Source: Oscarella lobularis (lineage: Eukaryota > Porifera > Homoscleromorpha > Homosclerophorida > Oscarellidae). From it: a stretch of DNA of 64,000 bases. Numbering within the stretch: position 1 is the stretch's first letter; each line of letters begins with the position of its first letter. Under the pieces are notes generated by a model. The model was not told the origin of the DNA, made no database searches, and saw only the letters and a list, made by a program, of their open reading frames with translations. This document shows, in pieces, positions 30,601 through 42,860 of this stretch. A program made the translations under genes and the position numbers. Location: assembly GCF_947507565.1 (NCBI RefSeq), contig NC_089191.1, positions 1,116,001 to 1,180,000 of the forward strand, given 5' to 3'.

Positions 30601-33600
30601 TCCACCGTCAGACACACTCTCAATTGTAGCCGTCTCAGTTTCGTTTCCGTCCTTGGAAGTCGAAGCGATGACAATCACATTTCCCTTTTGCCAATCAACG
30701 GCATCCTATAAAAGAAGAAACACGTCTCAAAACACCTAAACTCTTTCTCGGGCGAGGCGTCTTTACTATTAAATAAAGACAAGACGTATTCTTCTGCACC
30801 GTCTGCGCCAAGCGAGTCCAAGTGATGTTAGTCGGCCGACCGTGAAGTTCGAGAAAGCCCCTGCGAAGGCCAAGAACTTTGGCGCCGTAAATCGGTATCT
30901 CGGGATCGCGAATATTGCCGTGAAGAGTGATTACAGCACGATGCATAAACGGCTCTTCCTCCGTCCCAATCTGCAGTCCTCCGCCGTTGATGAAAATGTA
31001 CTTGGCGTTCAAAAACAAGTCGGTCGAATCGTCAAATATCAGCTGCCCTTGCACGACAATAAGATTCAAAATTCCCGCCGGCGACGTGTCCAAGAGCACG
31101 GTCTGTCCTTCGGGTATGTGCACCGATTCGCCGTCGCCGGGAGGATCGTTGCCGCCCCAAGTAAAACGACTCGACCACCGATCGACGTACTCATACGCCG
31201 ACGCGAGCGTTCCGTTCCCGGTTAGGAGGCTGACGGCCGCTCCCTTTCCGCCAACGACGACAACGACGTACGTCTTGACCGTTCCTTGATGAGCTCCACT
31301 ACGACAGGTGATCAGCGAATCGTTGCTGGATTTTATATCGCAAGGAACCCCGTCGATAGAAACAAGTAGTCCTTCTGTGATATTAGCAAGTCCGCTTCCA
31401 GTTACGGAGACTGTAGTACCGCCGCCGGTGCCGCCTCTTCTCGGCGACACGCTCGATACAATCGGCGTTGCGGCGGCACTGTACGTCAGCGGACTAGCGC
31501 CGACGGCGTTTAATTTTCCGGACGGTCCGGTAACATGCACCGCGACGTCGCACGAAGTGTTGGTCAAATCAGATGGCGACATTGCCGCCGATTCGCCGTC
31601 GGCCGGCGGAACGGTACACACAATCGCGTCGTAGGAAGACGACTGCACGTAGCAGGTTCGTCCGCATATCGAAACTCCGAAAGTGACGCCGTAGTCGATG
31701 CCGCCGAGCGCCGTTCGATTGCCCATGACGTCTAATGTCAGCGGCGAGACGCTCGCGTCGACGGCGGAAAACTGGTTGAGAAGCGAATCGCTCGACTGAG
31801 AGCCAACGTCGTCGACAAAACCGACGCCGGTTAATGTTAAATTAACGCCGCCGCCGAGGCTGAACGTGACCGGAGATGCACTGGCTAGATTCAGTCTGTA
31901 GGCTACGTCGCGCGTCGCTGAAAATCCGTATTCTAGATTGTTGACGAGAAGTCGATACGTCAGGCCAGCCACCCTCTGTTTGATCTCACATTGAATGGCA
32001 TTGTCGGAGGCAGTGATAATCGGGCATAGCTGAGCTGTAGGAAGAGCATCGAGCACCGTTTCAGCTCCACTCTGACGAATAACATAAACCGACGCATTTG
32101 AACCGAAATTCACGCCGGTTATGTCTATGATATCTCCTACAGCAACGCCCGCCGAATCTATTCCGGTTACATTGAATATCTGTGGCGTCTGGCTTGTTTC
32201 AAAAGTGAAGTTGAGGCTCGACTCAGCCGGTGTTCCTTGCACAATCACGTTAATGGGAGCTACTGTATCGCCGCCGCTATGACTATGAGTTATACACGTT
32301 ATCTCTGTGAATGATGAAGATAGAATTTGGCATTTTGTCTGGCCCATCGTAACGTCCACCTCTTCGCTGTTGTAAGAGAAGCCGGCGCCTGTTATAGTGA
32401 CTATAGTGCCACCGGCAAGACTCCCTCCCGTCGGGGAAACGCTACTGGCTTTCGCTTGCACGGTGAAGTGATAACCGTCCACATTCGAAGCTCGTCCTTC
32501 AGGCTTGCTGGACACCCCTAAGCCTTTTCTACCGGCGGCTTGATGGGGAACTGCGCAGGAAATAAGCTGATATCCGTCGGCTGACGTTACATTGACATTT
32601 TCACATAAAGAGTTTCCAACCACGACCTCCACGTTTGAACCAAATCGAGTCCCATTTATCGTGAGTGTCGTTCCGGGAGGACCCATCCATGGCTATAAAA
32701 GAAAGGCGCGTTGAAGCGGAGAAACAGCATCAGTCTGCCTGCTTACCCAAATCCTCTCGACTTGAGGTGTTTTGGAGAGATCGAAGGCAAACGAGCAGTA
32801 AGGCGATGTGCAGACAGCATTGGTGAACTCGTGCAGAGGAATGTAGTCTTCAGCTTGAACGTTGATAGCAATTTTCATGCCCAGATCGCAGTGCCCAGCT
32901 ATGCTGCACACAAAATAGTATCGACCGGGAGCGAGACCCGAGATCGTGACCGATTCTCCAACAGTTCCCCTAGACCATTCTTTCAAGGGGGACCCAGACA
33001 TATCGCAAGCATCGTATTTGTCCTTAGTCACCTATAAAAAAGCGCGAGTTAGGTTCAACAGGTCTCGTGTGTGTTCTGTTTACTTGATGGAGTGAGTGAA
33101 ACGCATCCCAGATGAATATTACGCTGTCGCCTTCAACTATAGTCAGGTCTTCGTATTGCTGGATGCGCCAGTCAATAAGCCACTGGTTCTGGTCTGTTAG
33201 TCGAACGGACGCTTCTCTTCCGCCGCTGTGAATTGAACCCTGCTCTTCCACTTTTACTGTTATTTTCATGCCTCTTTCACAGTGCCTGCCTGACCCCACG
33301 GTGCAGGCGAAATAGTGAATGCCAGGCTTTAGATCTGTAATAGCCACGTCTCCCTTTCTCGTTGGCTCGGAATAGCTGGCCACAATTCTAAAGCGAAAGA
33401 CAGATATACTCGTCTTTTTATCTTTTTCTTTGCGTAGAATGCAAACCTTCCCAAAGCGTAGTCTTGAGAAGTTACAGCGCAGTCTCTGAGCGCTTGCTCT
33501 GACACTACTTCAATGACGTCGTGGACGGTATTAGGAGAATCCCATCTGAAGTGAATTCCCGTGCCGTACGGCACAGCTATAGACGGGTACACTTGTCCTA

Positions 33601-36600
33601 GAGTCCAATCAATTATACTCTCGCTGCCGACGAAGACTTTTAGCTTGAATCCGTCATAGCAGTCTCCTCCTACTGAGCTAACGAAGTAGTGCACTCTTCC
33701 TTCCTCAAGATCGGCGACGGTAGCAGTGCCGTCGGACTGAGGCCAGCCCCACTGTACGGGATCATTGTCATCTCTCAATAAACAAGAGTCAAACGCTTTC
33801 TCGTTTACTTGTACCAAATCGTGGAAACTAGAAAAACAAGCCGTTGAACTGTGGATAAATGGACTACTATGTAACACACTTACCCAACCCACGAGAATTG
33901 GAGCCTATCCCCTCTCTGCACATGGATCCTTCCGGCAACATCTTGGGACCAAGTAATGTTCACATCCGTATAGCTATCTGGAAAGGGTGGATATTCAACC
34001 TAGAAGAGTATTCACTATAGCTTAGTACTAATCCAGCACGCACCAGTTGATCTTACATTAGGAATAACTCCCTTGCCTCTGTAGTCGCCTGTTTTTGCTT
34101 GAATAGTCAAAGGCTGGTGACTGCTATTTCCGTAGAAAAAATTCTTCGCCGCCTTTTCTTCCGTCAATGGCATATCGTCAACACCGAGAGATTCGTACAC
34201 AGACATTTTGTCCAAATCGCCAATAAACCAAGAGGAATTTTCATGATAGTTTTCCTGACCGCCAAGATATATATAACGGCCACCAGAAAAGTCAAGATCA
34301 GCGGTCGTCTCTCTTGACACAGCGATCTTTCCGTTGATAAACAAAGACTGAACACCGGTAGAAGAATTTTGGTTTTTCACCCAGCTCACGCCAACGTAGT
34401 TCCATACTGAAGCAGACAACGGGCCGGCTCGAAGAACAGACCAATCTCCAGCGAGCACGTCGCTGTCACTGTCCGGCAGAACATTATAAACTCCGGAACA
34501 GGCGTTGCACGAATCATCTCCTTGACACAGCGGCTGCACGTCGGAAGTATTGCCGAGCCAAAATTCAACGTAGCCACACGCATTGATCCACACGAAAAAT
34601 CCTCTAGTGGTTACATTGCCACCTCCTTCGTGAGACCCGAAGAGAAACTGACGGCCAGAATCAAGTCGGCTTGGCTTCGCCCATATTTCGACTGCGAACC
34701 GATTTTCCCGAGAAACGTTTACAAATACAGAAGCGTATGATCTGCTAAAGCGAGTTGCTATAGAATTACTAAGCGACTCGTGACCGAGTCCGATGTTGAG
34801 GCGCTGGCTTTGTGCCCAATTGAATGCCAAATTAACGGAATTGCATTGCGCTCTGAGAGCATCGTATCCGTGGTCGAGCGCCGCCTCGGTAATGCAAACG
34901 AGATTCCCGTTGCGGAGAGCCTGAATGGCACATGGAGTGTTTCCGATGTGCACGATATTTCCTTCGGCTGCTGCCGAATGAAAACCGACGCCAGGAATTG
35001 TGAGTTTCGTTCCGCCTGCGAGGGATCCACTCGAAATGCTGACCGGTCCCGTTATAGCGGCTTTGTACTCTACGCTCGCCGCGTCCTCGTTTCCAAATGC
35101 CCAACCTCTGCTAGCAACGTGAAGTGCAACGCGATACTTGCCTGGCTCGTGTTGCGGCAGCGTACAGTTAATGATCGTGTCCCAGTCGACGTCAGAACTG
35201 CTGAAAAATTCATCAGATACGTTCGAAGCAAGTCGAGCGTTGCTCGACGCTAGGCAAGCCTTGCCACCAATAGTAAGCGTATTGGTGTTGTTTCCTGCAA
35301 AAAGTCCCGCAAAACCGCTGCCAATGACGCTCGCCGACAGTTCGCGACGGACATCAGAGGGATTCACTTTGACAATGACAGGCGTGTGGCATGTCGAGTA
35401 AGTGTAGCATATCGTCGTCGAGCAATTGGCTGGTAGAGAATTCCCTGCTCTATGATCATCTTGAGATTTGTTGACTGCAGAAGGTTGATGTGAAGCCGGA
35501 ATGCCATTGACCAGCACAGCAACATTCACTGTCTTGGAGACATATGGCTTTACTTCAACGGTTCCGCGGAATCCTGGAGGAGAAAGGATACGCAGTTACA
35601 TTGCGTTACAAACGCTATTATTCTGAAGATAGCTTGTACATTAGCTTGGGGATCACACAGATCTAATCTACTGAGGCCCCCCATCTTTACCTATGTGAGC
35701 AAGTCCTGCTGAAATGTAGTGATACAGTCCTGGCTTGGTGAAGGCGTGTACAAATGAGCCGCGAACGCTTTCTTTTGATTTAAAACCTGTGCCATCGTAG
35801 CTCTCGGCTTTGCCATCAGCTACCTAATTGCGCGTCGAAGATAGCTTAAGCCGACAGAAAAGAAGCGGCACACCATACTTGAACGACACTTCGCAGAGTG
35901 GAAAAAGCACTTCCCGTCCACGTCCACTTCACCGAGTCGCCAACGTGCACCACTAAATGACTGGGTTGCCATTGGTACCCAAGTCCATACTCCGGATGCC
36001 TCCTAGGCAAGTGAAGTCAATCATATCTCTAATCTTATAAACATCAGCGTCTAATATACCCCGAGTTGTCTACACGATGGGTCCTGGATGATGATCCAGT
36101 TACGCACTGAATCAGTGAAGGCGTAGTGCTTTCAATATCGCAGGGATGGTCTCCTAGGAGGACTTGAACAGATTTACTTCTTGTTGCAAAGCCACCACCG
36201 GATATCCTCAGTCTCTGACCACCGAAAATTGACCTAGCAATCAATGATAGATTCAGTTTGGATAAACAAACGTTTTTCTGAAGAGTCACTTCGCTTACCC
36301 AAAGTGATGCGTCATGCCATTGACAAAAAGTTCGTACTGATAATCAACGTCTCCGACAGCGTCGCCCTGTCCCGTCACAAATACGGAGACTCTTGCACTG
36401 CCATCGCTATGAGGATTCGTGGTGCACTCGATTGAGTCGGCTGAGGCGACGAGAACGTTGCAAAACGACGAACCGATCTAATGCAACGGTCTCATGCAAC
36501 AGAGAATTTTATACGTCAGATTTCTCCTACTTTGACTTTTATCTGAGATGTATCCGACGGAAAGCCGGTTCCGTTCAACACAACGCGTGTACCTCCACCA

Positions 36601-39600
36601 GCGCTTCCACTTTCCGGCTCCATACTGTGCAACTGCGGAGTCAAAGCGTCCGAATAGGTAAAGCTGAAAAACTCGGCGCGTCCACCGCCGTCCACTTCAA
36701 CGACGACCGTTCCAGCACCACTGCTATTCGACGCCGGAACAATGCACCGGATGATGTCAGCGAACGAACAGTCTACGACTTCGCATTCTTTTCCGCCCAC
36801 GTAGACGCGCATAGTCGTCGTGTCGTTGTCGTCGCCGCAGTCAGCGAAACCGGTTCCGTTTATAACGATTTCAACGCCGCCGCCTAAACTACCGGAACTT
36901 GGACTCACTGCCTCGATGTTGATGGTATAGTTGAAAAATAGTCCTGTCGTGTCGGCCGTGCCCAAGGTCAGAATGCGAAACGAGACTGGGTGCAGCCCCG
37001 AAACGAAGTCGCCAATCTGGCACTTAACCGTAGTTTCATTTGCAGAAAGAACGTCGCAAGGCAACTCGCCAACTTTGATTTCATAAGCTTTGAGGTCAGG
37101 AGAAAATGCTGACCCATGCCAGGTCAAGATGGTGCCTGCTTGACCCACGCTGGGATTGAACGTCTTAACGACTGGCTGAGCGTCGCTTGAGTAGATAAAC
37201 GTGCAGCTGGTTTCGGGAGAGTATCTCGTTCCGTGATACTTTGAGTACTGCTCGCCTGATCCTTTGCAGCTCGCGCGAATTCCTTTGACAGATACGCGCA
37301 CCTAAGCCAGAGACGCTTAATTAGCGAAGAAACGCTTCCGCGATCTGCTTTAGTCTACCTGCGGGGTTTTCTCAACCGTGTGCAGCATGTGGCCCGGTAT
37401 GGGGTTGAAGAAAAGACCCCCAGTAACGACCTAGTGTTATCGATCAACGCAAATGAGAAGTAATCTAAGCTAAAGCAAACCTCTTCCACGCCCACCGTGA
37501 CGTTAGTTCCTGTCAGTTGGGAGCCGTTCACTTCTAGGGGAACCTGATCGCCAACCAGATCATTGAACGTAACGTCCCACTGTCGTCCTTGGCATCCTCT
37601 GTGATCGTTCCCATCTACCATGGCAGCTTGAATGGTTATTTCCCCGACAGAAGACACTTTGAAGGCAGCAAGCATCTAAAGAAAACATATCGCAAATGCC
37701 CCAATGATAATATACAGACGTCGTATCTACCTCGGCTTCGTTGGCGTCGTGAGCTATGGGCAAGGACCAATTTCCAAATAGATTCACTCGGAACGATCCG
37801 TCGAGCGCTTCGGTGGCGGCTCTAAATCGCGACGTAGTTGCTGTCATTCCGGCGACGTCGCTCGTCACAGTTGCGTTGATCAGCGTGAATTCGTCGAAGC
37901 AGTTCGTTGGCACGTACTCCAAGTAGTACGTCGCCGTGAAGTTACTTGTTGCGTTTGCGACGATGACATCTTTCAAGAGCAAACCATTTGGGTAGGCAGC
38001 TGGCCGAACTCTGATATCCTATAACGGCAAATTGCATGAGGACTCGCGCGGAAATCTACCGCCGTACTTGAAGTTGACTTTCACTCGTTCTTATGGAAAA
38101 CTCGTCGATACGAAACGGACCGTTTCGATATTCCGGCTCAGGCGAATAGAACCCCATCCTAGTCACAATAAATGACGTCGTGGAAGGATAGCGACCTTGC
38201 AGTGCTTCCAGCAGATTGAAGCAAGAATAACTCCATCTAAAGCCAACGGCTTTTCGGGGCAGCTACTGCATATAAATATAAGCCTTACGTGTTATTAGCT
38301 ATCAGTGGACGGTCTCCTATGTCTCGCCATTCCCCAAGGACGGGATAAGGACCAGCTGATTGATCGTGAGTGAGAAGAACGAGCCAACGCCCAAGGTATT
38401 GAACGTCGTCTTGAACGTCGAAAAAAAGAGTTGAATGCGTTCCCGACGGAATTTTGTAAGCCATGCAGATGCTGTCATAATTGAAGACATCGTACCTTGT
38501 ATAGGATATCAATGAGAGCTCAACATTAAATAAAAGAATCTTACCCTTCTTCGTCTACCACGAAGGCAGCATTGCCGGAAACTACCTGCAAAAAAGGAAA
38601 GTACACTAAACTTAAACATTCAGTGCCGGTTCTGCATACCAACAGTGATCCTCGACCGCAGTACGCGTCTCCTATTGTCTGTTGAGGAGCAGCGCGGTTG
38701 GACCCTTCGCTAGTCCAGCCACCAGACCCCGACTCGAATCCGTAGGCGATTCTCACGTCTCCGAATTGAACGTCACGCTCAGGGTCACTGCACATTCCGG
38801 TGAACAAACCCAACACGGCACGTCTGACTGCAGAATATGAGAATCATGCGATGACTGCAAGTGGCACATGTTCTTTCGGACGCTCACCTTCTTCAGTAGT
38901 GGAAGGAAGGGCTATTGGATCGCTTTGATATGCGTCCCACGTCAAGGTTAGCGTTCCGTCGCCGCCGTTGTATTCCGTGATGTGAATTGCGTGGACTTCG
39001 TGAAAAAATTCCGTTCGAACAATCAACCGCTGCTTCTCGTGTATGGAATCCTTTGTTTGAACTGATTTGTACTCGTGTGGAGTGTCGTGAACGAGAACAG
39101 CCACCTGAAAGGTCCCAGTTAGGAAGAGAGAAATGCAGGTGCAGGTAGATTCTTCTGTACCTGAGCAAAATCGTTGCCGTAGTATTCTTTAGCAATTGCT
39201 TTCAGATAACACTTTTGACCTTTTTCCATGTAGACTGGCTCGGAAATTTGGCTTGGAAACTTATCAAACTGGTCAACAGAAGTGTGTGCATGAACGACTG
39301 AAGCAATCCTTAGGATTTCAGTTAAATGTGCACATATGCAATGGCATACAATTCACCTTATTGCTGCTGAAGCGTTTGTGTTGGGCGAAAGCCACAGTTC
39401 CCCCTGGTCATCCGAAGCCAGAAAGAAAGTGTGAAAAGACGAATAGGAAGCCGTAAAGACAGCTTCAAGCTCGATTCCATATCTGGACCCACTAAGAAAC
39501 GAAGAACGTTTATCTCACTGCTGCTTATGAAAAGAACTCACAAACTAGCAGGAGATATAAAATTTTCAAGGTTGTGATATTTGTCTGGAGAATGAGGATA

Positions 39601-40883
39601 CGAAGGTGAATTGCGCAAATCATTAATGGTGCCTCCGCTAATGCTGCCCCAATATTTCATTGTAACACCTCGTGACCCTAAACAAACATGCGTGAACGAC
39701 GTGGGTTAGAGGAAGAGAACAGATGTACCCTCAAAGTATTCTCCATCGAACGTCCCGTTCACACCCACAATGGCGTTTGACCCATTTGGAGGTCTTCCCG
39801 TCTCGCAAGTCACCGTGGAGTAACTGACGGCCAGAACTTTGCATGGAATGCCATCGACATCAACTTCGACATCTTCAATTTTGGATCCAAATCCACTGCC
39901 CTCTATTTGTACAACCGTTCCCCCTTCAGCCGACCCAATAGCAGGATAAACGCTCTGCACATCTGGAGGAGAGAAATATCAATCCCGAAATCTCAAATTC
40001 GAATTCAGATATACAAACCTGGATGAATCTCGATCATGTAGAGATCGCCCGACGGAGCGACGTGCAACGCTTTCGAGTGATTCCACGACCGACCGTACTC
40101 ACGGACGTCGACGGAAATGTTGAAAAATCCGACGGATCCGTCAAAGAGGGCAAACTCGAGAAGATAGTTTAGCCAGTCCCGATACGGCAACGCCGTGTTC
40201 GGCTTGTAGATCTCGCACGGCATAGACCCAATTCGAATGGAATTGACCCACTGATCGTTCCAAGCGAGAAATCGCCCCCGTATCTGTACGACGAGATAGC
40301 CGGCGGGACCCGAACGCGGCGAAACCGTCTCTATATACGGCGTAACGCCCCATTCGTGCCGAAATGTTCTAGAGGTTGTTGACGTGTAAGTTCGCGACTG
40401 CGGACCGACGTAGACGCGCGTCGTCAGACGCGACGAACTCGAATCTTCTCGCGCCTCGACGTAGGGACGCGTCCAGCAGACGATTCGCGTCGTACTCGTG
40501 CCGCTGTTGAACCAGTCGACGTCGCACGGCGCTTCGCCGAAGAATACGACGTTCGTCGTGTCGTACGGATCGCCGCTGAATCCACCCCCGGAGATCGTCA
40601 CCTTTGTTCCGCCGGCTAAGCTACCGCGGGTCGGCGACAATGAATTGACGTCTATAAGCATACGCATAAATAGAAGCCTTTCCTAATGAGCCCCATGCAT
40701 ATGGACCCCATGCATAGACTCCATGCATAGACTGATCGAAGCTGGCTGAGAATCACCAGGATACGGCGGTAATGTTTACGCTTCGCGACTGACTTCGCCA
40801 CGGAAAAAAGCTGGCATTTTAGCTGTACTGCTCCAGATGCCCAAGGCAAGCAGCAGCAGTACTATTTTGGAACTTAAGATCAT
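21378..40883 (-). CDS. PKHD1L1: Fibrocystin-L-like giant type I membrane receptor
   Basis: A gene of dozens of exons with short introns runs from a signal peptide (MILSSKIVLLLLALGIW at 40883) to one transmembrane helix and a short basic tail (VSTLAMIGVIVFVALAVII, then AFKDKKK) ending at 21378. In order: IPT/TIG domains (40.6-39.7 kb), a PA14 domain, more TIGs (37-36 kb), a cupredoxin-like module, a TIG and a LamG-like domain (35-34 kb), three cupredoxin-like modules, a TIG array with the first G8 domain, parallel beta-helix repeats, a second G8 with beta-helix repeats, and an extracellular C-terminal region with cadherin-like character. TIG + PA14 + two G8/PbH1 blocks is diagnostic of PKHD1L1. 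The product is a very large cell-surface protein. The exact exon list is not resolved everywhere; the first donor (GTACAG near 40815) is a best guess. Confidence 0.88.
22637..23650 (-). other. PKHD1L1: PKHD1L1 segment with cadherin-like repeat features
   Basis: The stretch STNDAIRLNLG ... VHFTEGQQQGVYVVP ... RLIATDAENHLI has the N-D-A, FTEG and T-D-A-(E/D) spacing of cadherin-like repeats in large adhesion proteins. A related but weaker pattern surrounds VIHTVNDHTPTF near 22.1 kb. Domain identity is tentative. Confidence 0.4.
26840..28399 (-). other. PKHD1L1: PKHD1L1 second G8 domain and following beta-helix repeats
   Basis: WSNPSHWPNNAMPSSGDDVV opens the G8 domain, followed by VSKLEILGKLQVEDQQ and a short intron. 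PbH1-type repeats follow: GGSYVRHSSIHTGFNTGFGA, then IEFSDNVVYQSIGPTFQL. Confidence 0.8.
29338..32686 (-). other. PKHD1L1: PKHD1L1 TIG array, first G8 domain and beta-helix repeats
   Basis: One 663-codon exon (32686-30695) carries several TIG domains (GGSLAGGTIVTITGAGFSYN; SPRRGGTGGGTTVSVTGSGL), then the G8 domain (SRFTWGGNDPPGDGESVHIP). Smaller exons follow with NGSYVRHCAIHHSNNRAITA and GLEFSKIGHVKIVGFKVADN beta-helix coils. Confidence 0.85.
32693..33960 (-). other. PKHD1L1: PKHD1L1 triple cupredoxin-like module
   Basis: Three successive phytocyanin-like units. The third has DAFHSLHQV, then GRYYFVCSIAGHCDLGMKIA, placing His, Cys, His and Met as in a type 1 copper site, plus the paired structural cysteines. 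The second has HYFACTVGSGRHCERGMK, with two extra residues between Cys and His. The first (HYFVSSVGGDCYDGFK) has lost Cys, His and Met. A fourth ligand-poor unit lies near 35.7-36.0 kb (SHLVVHVGDSVKWTW). Confidence 0.7.
34015..35529 (-). other. PKHD1L1: PKHD1L1 TIG plus LamG-like exon
   Basis: A 504-codon exon holds SISSGSLAGGTKLTIPGVGF (TIG), then a concanavalin-type region with FAVEIWAKPSRLDSGRQFLF, YVGVSWVKNQ, LFINGKIAVSRE and IYLGGQENYH, as in LamG/pentraxin-like folds. Confidence 0.7.
38844..39680 (-). other. PKHD1L1: PKHD1L1 PA14 domain exons
   Basis: RC reading gives YWGSISGGTINDLRNSPSYP, then FFLASDDQGELWLSPN and GDGTLTLTWDAYQSDPIALP, the hallmark strands of a PA14 domain spread over several short exons. 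Confidence 0.75.
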
Positions 40884-41750
40884 TTGGGAAAGTGTCCAGT
40901 AAACAACGCCGTTACAGCTAAGGTTGCAAACAGGAGGTTCATCTTCCAAACAAAAAGACACGCGGGGGAATAAGGCAACGATGGTCTACTGCATATTAGA
41001 ATGTTCCCAGGGCAAAGAGAGGTCGAAATTTAAGTCTCACGTACGTAGAGCGGCCGCAGCCGCGACGACATGAAGAAGTAGCAAGGCGTTGATCCATCTT
41101 CGCTGCATAGTAACCCCAGGACGAACTCCTACCCGACTGATCCCACGACCTTAGCGCGTGGGGCTTAAAAAGGACGTGCCGCAAATTACATTTCTAAAAA
41201 TAAACTTGGAAACAGATGACATCCCCGGCGTGACATCTGCGACGAAAATTATTGAAACGTGTGGCGCTTAAGTCAGAATGATCGCGGGGGAACTCGCCAC
41301 CACTTTCTTAAAAATTCAGTAGTGCCGCCTGTCCGTGTTAGACAAAGCGGAGGAAAAAATAACAATGTTGGGGAGGATAAACATTCCGGACGGCTAACGC
41401 CCCTGATCTTCCTTACCAGGTTTTGAAACGCACTTTCGCCTCGCAATATTTCCCGGCTGACTCCGGCACCTTTGCGTCTCGGTACTGCGCTGCCAATTAG
41501 GAGGGCGGTTAGTGGTCTAATTCAATTCCTCGATGCTCCCGGAAATGGAATGACTTGGCCTACGGCACGCGGCCGGAACGGCCGGACGTTTTCATTTTTT
41601 CTGAAATGAAATTCAGAAAAGCGTGAGTCTAATTGATACGCATGCACTCACTCTGTCTCAAGTCATAAAAGATTGACAAGATACATAGTAGACTAGTGTA
41701 GCCGTGAGAAGGATTGATCAATTATTGTGAATAAACAGGGTCACTCGTTT
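40884..41750. other. Intergenic region, no gene seen
   Basis: Presumed upstream region of PKHD1L1. No supported coding region; a small inverted repeat (ttttctgaa...ttcagaaaa) lies at 41597-41620. Confidence 0.5.
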
Positions 41751-42522
41751 AAAGCGATTCGCTAAATCTTGAGCGTTCTATTATATTGAGACAATTATTA
41801 TGAAGCAAGCTCCTTCACGTAGTAAGATGACATATACCAGTCTGAAAGACTCTTCAAAGAGAATAACGGCGTGAGACCACTTGAATTCCTTCATTAGTGA
41901 AGACCGAAGCAAATTCTGCCCATTCGCAGACGGATTGACCTGGTAGTAGAACGGAAATTTGGTGCGGTCTAGCAGGACGGGCGACGACGAAAGAAAGCCC
42001 AACTAAGGACGCAAAAGAAAGTCGATTACGTATTAATTAATAACATTTGCGTCACACTGCTCCGGACCTGAATTAGGTGCACATATCTCGTGATTTCAGA
42101 TACTACTTCGGTCACAGGCGTGCATCCCGCTCCCACCAAAGCAACAAATTTTTCTTCTTCGTTCAATTGGTCGTAAAGCTGATAGCCAGCTCTGCCGCGA
42201 GAGCACTGCAGCGTCACAGGAGAAAAATGTGGGCGTGACCAATACGTACTACTTCTGTACACTGTAGTCCTAGAATTATCGGAGCGACGATTACTTTTGT
42301 GTCGTTCGTTCTGAGGCGTAGCTCGTAGTCCTTCAAAAGCGTCGGTGTGCTGTTGACGTCGTCGATCGCGATTTCGCACGCGACGTCCGAGCCTATCGCT
42401 TCCCACGGACCGCCTTTGCTTGTTGGAAGAAAAGCAGCAATGTACAGGGCGTTCTTTCTCGATCCCACTTGTCTGAATAGACCCAACTGGACAAAGGCGA
42501 AGAAGACAAAGAAGCGAAACAT
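41751..42522 (-). pseudogene. Truncated 5' copy of the class C GPCR gene
   Basis: Exons 1-3 of the receptor at 50432-53919 are repeated almost unchanged: the start MFRFFVFFAFVQLGLF, AAFLPTSKGGPWEAIGSDVA, CSRGRAGYQLYDQLNEEEKF and LLDRTKFPFYYQVNPSANGQ. Similarity stops at 41751 within the intron after exon 3; no later ligand-binding or 7TM exons are present. It cannot make a receptor, although a secreted N-terminal fragment is formally possible. Confidence 0.8.
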
Positions 42523-42820
42523 GATACGGGGGTCCTTGCTCTGTTGTACGGGCACGCTTTCGAGTCTCGTTTTCGACTATTCGGAAATTCCACACCCCTG
42601 ATTCCACACACTCACACTTCTTCTTAGATCTTTCTTATCTAGCGAACGCCTCCAACCCAGCTCCTCTTTCTCTTAGAAGGCAGGCTGTTATTAGATCACC
42701 GCTCTCTCCCGGGATCCCTGAAGAAAAAATGCCAGATATCTATGAAAAGCCTGCACTCTTCCTTCAGACTGCACAAAACATACGAACCACGTGCAACGTC
42801 ATTTCCTTGAGGCCAATAAC

Positions 42821-42828
42821 CACGTGAC
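42821..42828 (+). promoter_or_regulatory. CACGTGAC site before S6 in a divergent promoter
   Basis: CACGTG at 42821-42826, 34 bases before the S6 ATG and about 300 bp from the divergent GPCR start at 42522. A second CACGTG is at 42788. Confidence 0.45.
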
Positions 42829-42860
42829 CAATTAATCGATAGAACCATATCTATGATAGA

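Noticed and set aside
41781-42002. Perfectly conserved 73-codon frame in both GPCR copies as a separate small gene
   Set aside because: It is exon 3 of the ligand-binding domain plus intron sequence; conservation comes from the recent duplication.
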